Positions 6,265 through 12,344 of a stretch of 12,392 bases of DNA are shown piece by piece. The notes under the pieces are model-generated. The model was not told the DNA's origin. It did not search any database and saw nothing but the letters and a program-made list of their open reading frames with translations. This DNA comes from an uncultured Eubacteriales bacterium (GTDB lineage Bacteria > Bacillota > Clostridia > Oscillospirales > CAG-272). Location: assembly GCA_934378145.1 (NCBI GenBank), contig CAKXXW010000043.1:1-12392 (forward strand), read 5' to 3'. The translations under genes and the position numbers were made by a program. Positions within the stretch are counted from its first letter, which is position 1. Each line of letters starts with the position of its first letter.

Positions 6265-6305
6265 GCATAAAAGAATCCGGCGAGCCAAAAAACCTCCCGT
6301 GAGTC

Positions 6306-6334
6306 TTGACAAATTCGGATCTTCGTGGTAAAAT
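6306..6334 (+). promoter_or_regulatory. Consensus-like promoter driving the structured leader or small RNA
   Basis: TTGACA (6306-6311) and TAAAAT (6329-6334) are spaced by 17 bp. The expected transcription start, near 6341-6342, falls exactly where the long RNA helix begins. It is divergent from the SGNH promoter. Confidence 0.75.
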
Positions 6335-6340
6335 ACAGAT

Positions 6341-6541
6341 TGCCAAACCAACTGAATATAAAAATGTAAACTGTTTTACCTGTAGGAAGCAGTTTTTGAA
6401 CCTCGCACTGTTTTTCAACAGAATTTGATAAAATGCAAATTCCTAACGAAAATGGTGTGAGCTATTTATGCTGTATTCGGTTGGTTTGGCGACTGACGGA
6501 GTTTGCGTTTTTGTGCGTCTGCTCTGCGGGCGCACTTTTTT
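6341..6541 (+). ncRNA. Candidate structured RNA (about 200 nt) ahead of the BspA-like pair
   Basis: The 374-bp gap between the SGNH and BspA-like genes contains an RNA-like structure. Bases 6340-6360 pair with 6472-6492 as 21 consecutive pairs. Three of these are T-G at DNA level (6341/6491, 6353/6479, 6359/6473), that is, G-U wobbles, which points to selection on RNA pairing. Inside are CTCGCAC (6402-6408) with GTGTGAG (6455-6461), a 6-bp hairpin AATTTG (6422-6427) with CAAATT (6436-6441), a small TGTT/AACA hairpin (6409-6420), and AAACTG (6368-6373) with CAGTTT (6390-6395). A promoter starts the transcript at the helix and an intrinsic terminator ends it near 6541. It may be an independent small RNA (a 6S-like RNA also pairs its ends) or a riboswitch/attenuator leader for the operon starting at 6575. 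I recognise no named RNA family and see no clear antiterminator. Confidence 0.55.
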
Positions 6542-6546
6542 ATTTT
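6513..6546 (+). terminator. Intrinsic terminator inside the leader of the BspA-like operon
   Basis: GTGCGTCTGC (6513-6522), loop TCT, GCGGGCGCAC (6526-6535), then TTTTTTATTTT. It lies only about 30 bp before the ATG at 6575. I see no other convincing promoter after it, so transcription of the lipoprotein genes would depend on reading through. Confidence 0.85.
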
Positions 6547-6574
6547 CAAAATTCAATATGAAGGAGACAAACCA

Positions 6575-8209
6575 ATGAAAAAAGCAAGCATTCTGTTATT
6601 TGTTGTTGCGCTGACGGTTCTGGCGCTTGCGCTGTCGTCGTGCGCGGGGTGTTTCGGCGTCCCGGACAATCGTGATGACCCGGCAGTAAGTCCGAGTTAC
6701 GATGACGCGGCGACCTCGGACGACAACGGAGGCAACGGCAACAACGGCGGCAACGGGAGTCGCGATGATTCCGGCGATGTCGGCGACGATTCAGGCAATC
6801 AGGGCGACAAACCCGATGATCCTCATGTACACGCCTTCGGCGAATGGAGCGTGCTGAAGGAAGCCACCTGCACCGAAGACGGAACAAAAGAGGCGACCTG
6901 CACCTGCGGCGAGAAGAAAACCGAGACGATCCCCGCGAAGGGGCATACCGAAGCTATCGATGCTGCCAAAGCTGCAACCTGTACAGAAACAGGATTGACA
7001 GAAGGCAAGCATTGCTCGGTTTGCAACGAGGTGCTTGTGAAGCAGGAAGTTGTAGCGGCGAAAGGACACAAAATGGCTGACGGCGTGTGCAAAAACTGCG
7101 GGGCAAAGGAAAGCGCAGGACTTGAATATGTTGTTGTGGCCTCAAACTATTATGTGTCGTCATACGGAACCTGCACCGATACTGATATAATAATTCCGGA
7201 GATGCACGACGGAAAACCTGTAACCGGAATATACAGTAAATGCTTTATCAGTCGCCACAATATCAAAAGTGTATATATTCCGGGCACTGTGACCGAAATA
7301 AAGAATATGGCATTTGAGGATTGTATCGAGCTTTCCAATGTCATTATTTCCGAAGGTGTTGTAGCTATCAGAGATTATGCGTTCAAAGGATGTATAAAGC
7401 TGACCGGTGTAGTGATACCCGGTAGCGTGAAGAGCATTGAATACGGTGCTTTTGAGAATTGTCTTGCGCTTTCGGATATCGATATTTCGGAAAATGTAAC
7501 GGGGATCAGCCGTTATGTGCTTGATAATACAGCGTATAGTAATGATCCCTCAAATTGGACTGATGATGTTCTTTATGTAGGCAATTATCTCATCGCGGCG
7601 AAGGCTACGGTCCCTAAAGATTATAGCGTAAAGCCCGGGACAAAACATATAGCGATCTCAGCATTTTTCGGGTGCAAGGATCTTAATTCCGTGAATATTC
7701 CCGGCAGTGTTATCGATATCGGGAAACAGGCTTTTTATCAGTGCGAAAAGCTTGCTAAACTTACTGTCGAAGAAGGCGTTCTGTATATAGGTGAGATGGC
7801 TTTTTCGGGATGTGACAATATCAAAGATATTTCATTGCCGGACAGTCTTATCGGTATAGGTCAAGATGCTTTCAGTTCTAAAGTGTATGCGACCGATTCG
7901 GATAATGTTTCGTATATAGGTAATCATCTTATATGGGCATATCAATGGAATACGGGAAAGTACACGGTGAAAACGGGAACGAAATGTATTGCAGACCGTG
8001 CATTTGCATATGGTAAATGGACCGGTATTACGATCCCCGACAGTGTGACGAGCATCGGTGACTTTGCATTCGATGGTTGCACCGGATTGACCTCTATCAC
8101 ATTCAATGGCACCATGGCACAGTGGAATGCAATTGAAAAAGGTCAATATTGGGCCGGATACTCAGGCAATTACACCATCCACTGCACCGATGGTGACATT
8201 TCAAAGTAA
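6575..8209 (+). CDS. BspA-like LRR lipoprotein with acidic linker and cysteine-rich modules
   Basis: The protein is 544 residues. Its signal peptide ends in LALSSC (lipidated Cys23). Residues 30-83 are a low-complexity Asp/Asn/Gly/Ser linker, typical of a stalk that lifts a domain off the membrane. Residues 84-180 hold repeated cysteine-rich modules of the form ATC-x4-G-x5-C-x-C or C-x2-C ending in AKGH, followed by VCKNCG. From about 183 to the end are LRR_5/BspA repeats with cores such as VYIPGTVTEIKNMAFEDC, interrupted by two longer inserts (about 320-350 and 445-470). The C-terminus carries AQWNAIEKG and HCTDGDI, also found at the end of the next protein. The ATG at 6575 follows AAGGAG (6561-6566). 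Upstream lies the structured RNA and its terminator. A surface adhesion role fits the family, but the ligand is unknown. Confidence 0.9.
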   Translation: MKKASILLFVVALTVLALALSSCAGCFGVPDNRDDPAVSPSYDDAATSDDNGGNGNNGGNGSRDDSGDVGDDSGNQGDKPDDPHVHAFGEWSVLKEATCTEDGTKEATCTCGEKKTETIPAKGHTEAIDAAKAATCTETGLTEGKHCSVCNEVLVKQEVVAAKGHKMADGVCKNCGAKESAGLEYVVVASNYYVSSYGTCTDTDIIIPEMHDGKPVTGIYSKCFISRHNIKSVYIPGTVTEIKNMAFEDCIELSNVIISEGVVAIRDYAFKGCIKLTGVVIPGSVKSIEYGAFENCLALSDIDISENVTGISRYVLDNTAYSNDPSNWTDDVLYVGNYLIAAKATVPKDYSVKPGTKHIAISAFFGCKDLNSVNIPGSVIDIGKQAFYQCEKLAKLTVEEGVLYIGEMAFSGCDNIKDISLPDSLIGIGQDAFSSKVYATDSDNVSYIGNHLIWAYQWNTGKYTVKTGTKCIADRAFAYGKWTGITIPDSVTSIGDFAFDGCTGLTSITFNGTMAQWNAIEKGQYWAGYSGNYTIHCTDGDISK

Positions 8210-8231
8210 TAAAATAAAAGGGAGAAAAACA

Positions 8232-9296
8232 ATGAAAAAAGTATTATCTGTTGTTCTCATGCTTGCCATGATCGTTTCGGCGCTTGCGCTGGCATCGTGT
8301 TCGCCGGGCGATAACTCCGGACTTATGTATGAACTCAACGAAGATGGGCAGTCCTATTCGGTTTCGGGTCTGAGCAAATCGTTCAAGGAAGCCGAGTTAG
8401 TCATTCCTTCGGAATACAAAGGCAAGCCCGTAACGGGGATAGGCGATACGGCTTTCGCAAAATGCACTGATTTGAAATCGGTAGTGATCCCCGACGGGAT
8501 AAAGAGTATAGGTAATTATGCGTTCAATGAATGTGTCGGCTTGGCTTCGATTACGATCCCGGACAGTGTTACTGATATAGGTAGCAAAGCATTCTATAAT
8601 TGCTGGGGCTTAATCTCGGTTAAGCTCGGAAGCGGATTGACGAGCATTGGCGACAAGGCATTTTGCTATTGCATAGGTCTGACTATGCTCGAAATTCCTG
8701 CGGGTGTTACGAGCATCGGCACCGAGGCATTTACCGGATGCAACGGTCTGTACATTGTAAATAACAAAAGCTCATTGAATCTGACGATTGGCAGCGAAGA
8801 CAACGGAAAGGTCGCGTTCTTCGCAAAGGTGATCCTGAATGCCGACGGAAGCGTGACCGGAAACGGCGACGGTTATGTATATGTGCTTGAAAAGAACGAA
8901 TTCCTGTTCAGGCTTGATGAGGAAAGCAATAAATACTCTCTGATCGCATATACCGGCGGCAATGAGACAGTGACCCTGCCCGGCAGTATCAAAGGTTCCT
9001 CGTATGAGATCTATGAACTGCGCGGTGTCAGAAATGTAATTATTCCGGACGGCGTAACGAGTCTTAGCTATGGTGCATTTTACGGTTGCGAAAGCATGGT
9101 TTCGCTTACGATCCCTGCAAGTGTGACGATCATCGGGAAATCTGCACTGGCGGGTTGCACGCAGTTGACCTCGATAAACTTCGGCGGCACTAAAGCCCAG
9201 TGGGAAGCAATAGAAAAAGGGGATAATTGGGGCCCATCATCCCTTTACAATTGTATCGCCCATTGTACCGACGGTGATATAACAATCGAACACTGA
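8232..9296 (+). CDS. BspA-like LRR lipoprotein (second of a tandem pair)
   Basis: The protein is 354 residues. The signal peptide ends in LALASC, again with Cys23. The first LRR block (about 33-180) has regular repeats with cores such as SITIPDSVTDIGSKAFYNC. A non-repeat insert follows (about 185-265, including DGSVTGNGDGYVYVLEKNEF). A second LRR block leads to the C-terminal AQWEAIEKG and HCTDGDI, as in the upstream protein. It lacks the acidic linker and cysteine modules of that protein. The start at 8232 has GGGAG (8220-8224) in front; it lies 22 bp after the previous stop, so the two are co-transcribed. An in-frame upstream start inside the preceding gene was rejected because the signal peptide begins at 8232. 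Confidence 0.9.
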   Translation: MKKVLSVVLMLAMIVSALALASCSPGDNSGLMYELNEDGQSYSVSGLSKSFKEAELVIPSEYKGKPVTGIGDTAFAKCTDLKSVVIPDGIKSIGNYAFNECVGLASITIPDSVTDIGSKAFYNCWGLISVKLGSGLTSIGDKAFCYCIGLTMLEIPAGVTSIGTEAFTGCNGLYIVNNKSSLNLTIGSEDNGKVAFFAKVILNADGSVTGNGDGYVYVLEKNEFLFRLDEESNKYSLIAYTGGNETVTLPGSIKGSSYEIYELRGVRNVIIPDGVTSLSYGAFYGCESMVSLTIPASVTIIGKSALAGCTQLTSINFGGTKAQWEAIEKGDNWGPSSLYNCIAHCTDGDITIEH

Positions 9297-9305
9297 ATAA
9301 CGGAC

Positions 9306-9350
9306 AAAAAGCCTCCGCAGGACTTAAAGCAATCCTGCGGAGGCTTTTTT
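9306..9350. terminator. Shared bidirectional terminator between BspA-like pair and rubrerythrin
   Basis: A-run, GCCTCCGCAGGA (9311-9322), ten-base loop, TCCTGCGGAGGC (9333-9344), T-run. Both strands show a T-run after the hairpin, so it serves the two convergent units. Confidence 0.93.
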
Positions 9351-9359
9351 ATATGATTT

Positions 9360-9914
9360 TTACTCCCCGAAATATCTCTTGAGCATACCCTCAAAGCCCT
9401 TGCCGTGGCGTGCCTCGTCCTTCGCCATCTCGTGGACGGTGTCGTGGATCGCGTCATAGCCAAGCTCCTTGGCGCGCTTTGCAAGCTCAAACTTGCCTGC
9501 CGTCGCGCCGCACTCCGCCTCGCTGCGGAGCTGAAGGTTCTTCTTTGTCGAGGGTGTGACTACCTCGCCGAGCAGTTCGGCAAATTTCGCCGCGTGTTCG
9601 GCTTCCTCATAGGCTGCCTGAAGGTAGAATGCGCCGATCTCGGGATAGCCCTCACGGATAGCCTGGCGGCTCATGGCGATATACATACCGACCTCGGTGC
9701 ATTCGCCCTCGAAGTTCGCCTTGAGTCCGTTGTAGACTTCCTCGTCGATCTTGCCCTTCGCGCCGACTCCGATGACATGCTCGCAGACGAAGTTGAGCGA
9801 TTCATCCTTCATTTCGGTGAATTTCGAGCCGGGAACGCCGCACTGAGGGCATTTCTCGGGCGGGTTTTCACCCTCGTAAACATAACCGCAGACGGGACAT
9901 ACGAATTTTTTCAT
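9360..9914 (-). CDS. Reverse-type rubrerythrin (NADH peroxidase component)
   Basis: The protein is 184 residues. Unlike classical rubrerythrin, the rubredoxin domain is at the front: CPVCG (6-10) and CPQCG (22-26) hold the Fe(SCys)4 site. The four-helix diiron domain follows, with Glu71 and Glu74 in FEGECTEVG, the E-x-x-H motif EEAEH (Glu104, His107), Glu134 in SEAEC and DEARH (Glu167, His170). Reverse rubrerythrins of clostridia reduce hydrogen peroxide to water using electrons from NADH via rubredoxin reductase, a main oxygen and peroxide defence of obligate anaerobes. AGGAG lies just before the ATG. It is 17 bp downstream of the PerR-type gene and would share its promoter and operator, so it should be induced by peroxide. 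Confidence 0.95.
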   Translation of the reverse strand: MKKFVCPVCGYVYEGENPPEKCPQCGVPGSKFTEMKDESLNFVCEHVIGVGAKGKIDEEVYNGLKANFEGECTEVGMYIAMSRQAIREGYPEIGAFYLQAAYEEAEHAAKFAELLGEVVTPSTKKNLQLRSEAECGATAGKFELAKRAKELGYDAIHDTVHEMAKDEARHGKGFEGMLKRYFGE

Positions 9915-9931
9915 GGTGGTTTCTCCTTTTT

Positions 9932-10333
9932 TTATTCAGAATTAAGTTTTTTGATACACTCACGGCAGGTGCCGTAGAAGACGAATGAATGTGAGTCGAT
10001 CTTTACTCCGTATTTTTCCTCGAGCAGGGGATCGATGCCGTCGGTCTCATCCTCGCCGATGTCGGAGAGGCTTCTGCATACCCGACAGAAGAAGTGGTTG
10101 TGGTCGCGCGTCTGCGCGTCGTAGCGCACCGTGCCGTCGCCGACATCGAGGCGTATCGCCTCGCCCTGCGCACACAGCACGCCGAGGTTGCGGTAGACCG
10201 TCGCAAGGCTCAGCTTCGGGCAGTCGCGCTTAAGCTCGGTATAGAGCCATTCGGCGCTCGGATGGCAGGTGACGCTTTTCAGCAGCGCGAGAAGCGCGTC
10301 GCGCTGTTTTGAATGTTTAAGCTCCTGTGTCAT
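9932..10333 (-). CDS. perR: PerR-type peroxide-responsive repressor (Fur family)
   Basis: The protein is 133 residues. It has the Fur-family winged helix with HPSAEWLY (24-31) and LSLATVYRNL (41-50) as recognition region. The regulatory metal site of PerR is visible as His24, Asp72 in VRYD, His78 and His80 in RDHNH, and a candidate fifth ligand Asp91 in LSDIG. The structural zinc site is complete: CRVC (83-86) and CREC (123-126). PerR binds Fe or Mn and is inactivated by peroxide through oxidation of a histidine ligand. The aspartate in the VRYD position, as in Bacillus PerR, favours PerR over Fur. It heads an operon with the rubrerythrin, and a palindromic operator overlaps its transcript start, so it should repress both genes. 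The symbol rests on these residues and the context, not on a phylogeny. Confidence 0.88.
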   Translation of the reverse strand: MTQELKHSKQRDALLALLKSVTCHPSAEWLYTELKRDCPKLSLATVYRNLGVLCAQGEAIRLDVGDGTVRYDAQTRDHNHFFCRVCRSLSDIGEDETDGIDPLLEEKYGVKIDSHSFVFYGTCRECIKKLNSE

Positions 10334-10346
10334 TCTGTTCCTTTCT

Positions 10347-10375
10347 AAATCAATAATGATAATTATTATTGATTT
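10347..10375. promoter_or_regulatory. Fur/PerR-type operator of the perR-rubrerythrin operon
   Basis: AAATCAATAAT (10347-10357) and ATTATTGATTT (10365-10375) are perfect inverted arms around GATAATT. Bases 10352-10370 match 16 of 19 positions of the classical Fur box, and the whole is close to the AT-rich PerR box. It begins about 10 bp downstream of the -10, between the start point and the ATG at 10333. Confidence 0.8.
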
Positions 10376-10384
10376 ATTGGTATA

Positions 10385-10413
10385 AGTATATCATACCTTT
10401 TTCCGTCTGTCAA
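10385..10413 (-). promoter_or_regulatory. Promoter of the perR-rubrerythrin operon
   Basis: On the minus strand, TTGACA (10413-10408) and TATACT (10390-10385) are spaced by 17 bp. The start point, near 10378, is directly next to the operator. Confidence 0.8.
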
Positions 10414-10471
10414 GTGCTTTTTCAAAAAAAATTTTGGCTTTTGCGCTGAAATGACGGGCAGAGCCGAAAAC

Positions 10472-10502
10472 AAATAGCCTCAGCCGACGGCTGAGGCTAT
10501 TT
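10472..10502 (-). terminator. Terminator after the zinc-ribbon membrane protein gene
   Basis: AAATAGCCTCAGCCG (10472-10486) pairs with CGGCTGAGGCTATTT (10488-10502). On the minus strand the hairpin is followed by GTTTT, about 20 bp after the stop codon at 10521. Confidence 0.8.
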
Positions 10503-10520
10503 AATACGGTTGTTATAGGA

Positions 10521-11018
10521 TCATTTGAGGATCCTGATCTTGCCGATGAAGGGAAGTTCTTTCATCTCACCTTTGGCGGCATTGACGATGCCCAGTACCA
10601 TAAATACTACAAATAAAACGGCTACGGCAGACGAAAGTATTCCGATGATCGTTGCAAGTATGGCGAGCGGGTGCAGGAATACGGAGAGGGCGCTCACAAT
10701 GGCGTTGAGTACCTGAAGGGCAACACCTCCTCCGGTCGCGAAAATGGTCAGCACAAGTCCTTGATTTGCATGGAACCGGGCGTAGGGTGACTCTTTCGCC
10801 GCAAATATCGGGATGAGGACGAGCCAGCCGATGTAGGCGAGGATCGCCATCGCCTTGTTGTTCTCAAGATCCTTCGGATCGGGAGCAGGCTCCGTCTTGG
10901 GGGCGGATTCCGAAGTTTTTTCGGTATCCGCGGTCTTTTCTTCTGCAGTCGCGCCGCAGTTTGGGCAGAATTTTTCGCCGTCTTCAAGCGGGGCGCCGCA
11001 ATTTTTACAAAATGCCAT
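10521..11018 (-). CDS. Zinc-ribbon protein with C-terminal membrane domain (DUF4870-like)
   Basis: The protein is 165 residues. The N-terminal MAFCKNCG (Cys4, Cys7) and FCPNCG (Cys18, Cys21) form a short zinc ribbon. Next comes a Glu/Lys/Pro-rich linker (24-53), then a membrane domain with three hydrophobic segments (about 56-73, 86-113, 117-147) and the conserved-looking ESPYARFHANQGLVL (76-90). This arrangement is common in Firmicutes as zinc-ribbon/DUF4870-like proteins whose function is unknown. The start at 11018 has GGAGG eight bases upstream; an in-frame ATG at 11123 would add a charged, family-unlike extension and lies almost at the transcription start. It is monocistronic, with a consensus promoter and a leader of roughly 100 nt. 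Confidence 0.85.
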   Translation of the reverse strand: MAFCKNCGAPLEDGEKFCPNCGATAEEKTADTEKTSESAPKTEPAPDPKDLENNKAMAILAYIGWLVLIPIFAAKESPYARFHANQGLVLTIFATGGGVALQVLNAIVSALSVFLHPLAILATIIGILSSAVAVLFVVFMVLGIVNAAKGEMKELPFIGKIRILK

Positions 11019-11128
11019 ATGTTTTTCCTCCTGTTTTCCGGTGGTGCAGGGCAGTGCGTCGTTTTCTGCAATGTCCGACCTTCGACGATATTTCCGCTCC
11101 GCAGGGATACGGAATTTATACATTATTT

Positions 11129-11157
11129 ATTATATCATACGGCACCGCGCGTGTCAA
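11129..11157 (-). promoter_or_regulatory. Consensus promoter of the zinc-ribbon membrane protein gene
   Basis: On the minus strand, TTGACA (11157-11152) and TATAAT (11134-11129) are both perfect with a 17-bp spacer. Confidence 0.85.
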
Positions 11158-11178
11158 TGCTATTTGCCTTTGTATAAC

Positions 11179-11204
11179 GAAAAAACGAAAACGGCGGTCT
11201 TCGT
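11179..11204 (-). terminator. Terminator after the methyltransferase gene
   Basis: On the minus strand, ACGAAGAC, loop CGCC, GTTTTCGT (one G-U pair), then TTTTTTC. It lies about 80 bp after the stop codon at 11285; nothing else was recognised in between. Confidence 0.65.
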
Positions 11205-11284
11205 CAGATGTCCCGACTTTTCGTGCTTTTGTTTGTCCGACGGATGTGCAACGGTGCCCCGTTTTCTTTACCGGTCGGGCGTTA

Positions 11285-12022
11285 TCACGGAACAATACCC
11301 GAGGATGTATCTATTCTTCCTATATAACAATTTACGGCAAAAGGCAACTCTGCGTGCCCGTTCCCAAAATATTTATGAAAAACATTCTTGCACCTGCTTA
11401 CATATTCATCGAAGTTTGCCTCATTTGGCAAAGGCGCAGTGGCAGAGGAAAGCAAATCATTGATATATCTTTCCTCATCAAAGGATTGCGTATATTCAAA
11501 ACGGATGTGCTCTGTGAATCCCATGCCGAAGAATGCCTTTGCATCGTTCAAATCCTGCATGGAATAATGCTTGACTTCGTCAATTCGTTTGTCCGATTCG
11601 TTGTTGTTCGCTATTCTTAAAATCGCTACGTGCTTTTTATTTCTCAATATGCGCTTACATTCTATGCGGAATTCATCCTTGTCAAACCAATGAAACGCGG
11701 TGCCGACAACTGCCGCATCACAGGAAAGTGGAGGAATGCCGGTTGCCTCGGCACTGGCTTTCAGACATATCGCGTTTTGATATGGAGAAAGATTCTTACA
11801 CAGCTCAAAAAACATATCCGCATTCGGTTCTACGGCGTACGCAGTGCCGCAAACCGTGAGAAAGGGCTTTGTCAGTATGCCTGTTCCTGCACCGATATCG
11901 GCAATAACGCTGTCTGCACGCAAATTGAATTTTTGTGCCAAATAGTCGATGCATTCTTGCGGGTACAACGGTCGGCTGTTGTAGAATCCGGCTTTGCCGT
12001 TAAATTTGTCTTCGTTAGCCAT
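11285..12022 (-). CDS. Class I SAM-dependent methyltransferase
   Basis: The protein is 245 residues. It has the Rossmann-fold methyltransferase motif I as VIADIGAGTG (39-48), which binds S-adenosylmethionine, and motif II AVEPN (63-67), whose acidic residue contacts the ribose. The later GTAFHWFDK segment is typical of the Methyltransf_11/25 (UbiE/Tam-like) group of small-molecule methyltransferases. The order and size fit a complete enzyme. The substrate is not predictable. The ATG at 12022 is preferred over the one at 12031, because AAAGG (ending just before 12031) would leave no spacing for the earlier start. Codon choice is more AT-rich than in the perR-rubrerythrin operon, so recent acquisition is possible but not shown. 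Confidence 0.88.
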   Translation of the reverse strand: MANEDKFNGKAGFYNSRPLYPQECIDYLAQKFNLRADSVIADIGAGTGILTKPFLTVCGTAYAVEPNADMFFELCKNLSPYQNAICLKASAEATGIPPLSCDAAVVGTAFHWFDKDEFRIECKRILRNKKHVAILRIANNNESDKRIDEVKHYSMQDLNDAKAFFGMGFTEHIRFEYTQSFDEERYINDLLSSATAPLPNEANFDEYVSRCKNVFHKYFGNGHAELPFAVNCYIGRIDTSSGIVP

Positions 12023-12078
12023 GACTACCATCCTTTATCGTATTGTGAGAGACTACTCTTTGATGTTTGATTTGTATT

Positions 12079-12243
12079 TTACTCCCGATCCGGTCTCGCG
12101 CCGTACTCTCTCTGCATGGAATCCATCGACACCACCCACTGCTTACCGAATTTGCAGACATCCACGCCGTTGACCGGCTTGCCGTATGAGATCGCCTTGC
12201 GGAGGGTGCTTTCATTCAGCCCCCACAGCTCGGAAGCGTTCAT
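12079..12243 (-). CDS. Small helix-turn-helix DNA-binding protein (antitoxin- or excisionase-like)
   Basis: The protein is 54 residues, beginning MNASELWGLN. The segment SELWGLNESTLRKAIS (4-19) reads as a helix-turn-helix; it is followed by a wing-like turn with VCKFGKQWVV (29-38) and ends with MQREYG. This pattern resembles small HTH proteins of clostridia that sit beside toxin-type genes, a link I recall but cannot verify here. The ATG at 12243 has AAGGAAGG directly adjacent with no spacing, and an in-frame TGA lies only three codons upstream, so the protein may be slightly truncated or poorly translated. It begins just after a minus-strand terminator, and I see no promoter of its own. The methyltransferase gene follows 56 bp downstream on the same strand. 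Confidence 0.6.
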   Translation of the reverse strand: MNASELWGLNESTLRKAISYGKPVNGVDVCKFGKQWVVSMDSMQREYGARPDRE

Positions 12244-12256
12244 CCTTCCTTTTCAT

Positions 12257-12294
12257 AAAAATAAGCCAAATGCTCGGCTGAGTTGCGTTTGGCT
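12257..12294 (-). terminator. Intrinsic terminator upstream of the small HTH gene
   Basis: On the minus strand, AGCCAAA (12294-12288) pairs with TTTGGCT (12270-12264), with an inner GC and a CTC/GAG helix, followed by TATTTTT. It implies that a minus-strand gene ends just to the right. Confidence 0.75.
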
Positions 12295-12344
12295 ATGTAT
12301 GGGATTCTGTTAGGCAAACTGGAATTTGTCGCTAACTACTACTT

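Noticed and set aside
6428..6453. An internal promoter inside the structured RNA for the BspA-like pair
   Set aside because: TTGATA (6425-6430) with GAAAAT (6448-6453) is a poor match and would still start transcription ahead of the terminator at 6513-6546.
6340..6492. Inverted repeat read as terminal repeats of a MITE or insertion element
   Set aside because: No target-site duplication is visible, the arms pair with G-U wobbles, and the left arm starts exactly at the predicted transcription start, which fits an RNA helix better. It is not fully excluded without other copies to compare.
8034..9140. Recurring nucleotide segments in the LRR genes as a possible CRISPR or tandem-repeat array
   Set aside because: The repeats are in frame, differ in sequence and encode the roughly 23-residue LRR_5 unit; there are no uniform direct repeats with unique spacers.
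9405..9977. A 190-codon open frame on the plus strand opposite rubrerythrin
   Set aside because: It is a shadow of rubrerythrin and has no recognisable motif or ribosome binding site.
10855..11620. Two overlapping plus-strand open frames of about 200 codons across the zinc-ribbon gene, its promoter and the methyltransferase 3' end
   Set aside because: They run through a consensus minus-strand promoter and a terminator, have mixed composition and lack start signals.
12015..12215. A 66-codon minus-strand frame starting MKAPSARRS
   Set aside because: It overlaps the small HTH gene in another frame, is Ser/Arg-rich and runs into the methyltransferase start; the HTH frame has family-like sequence.
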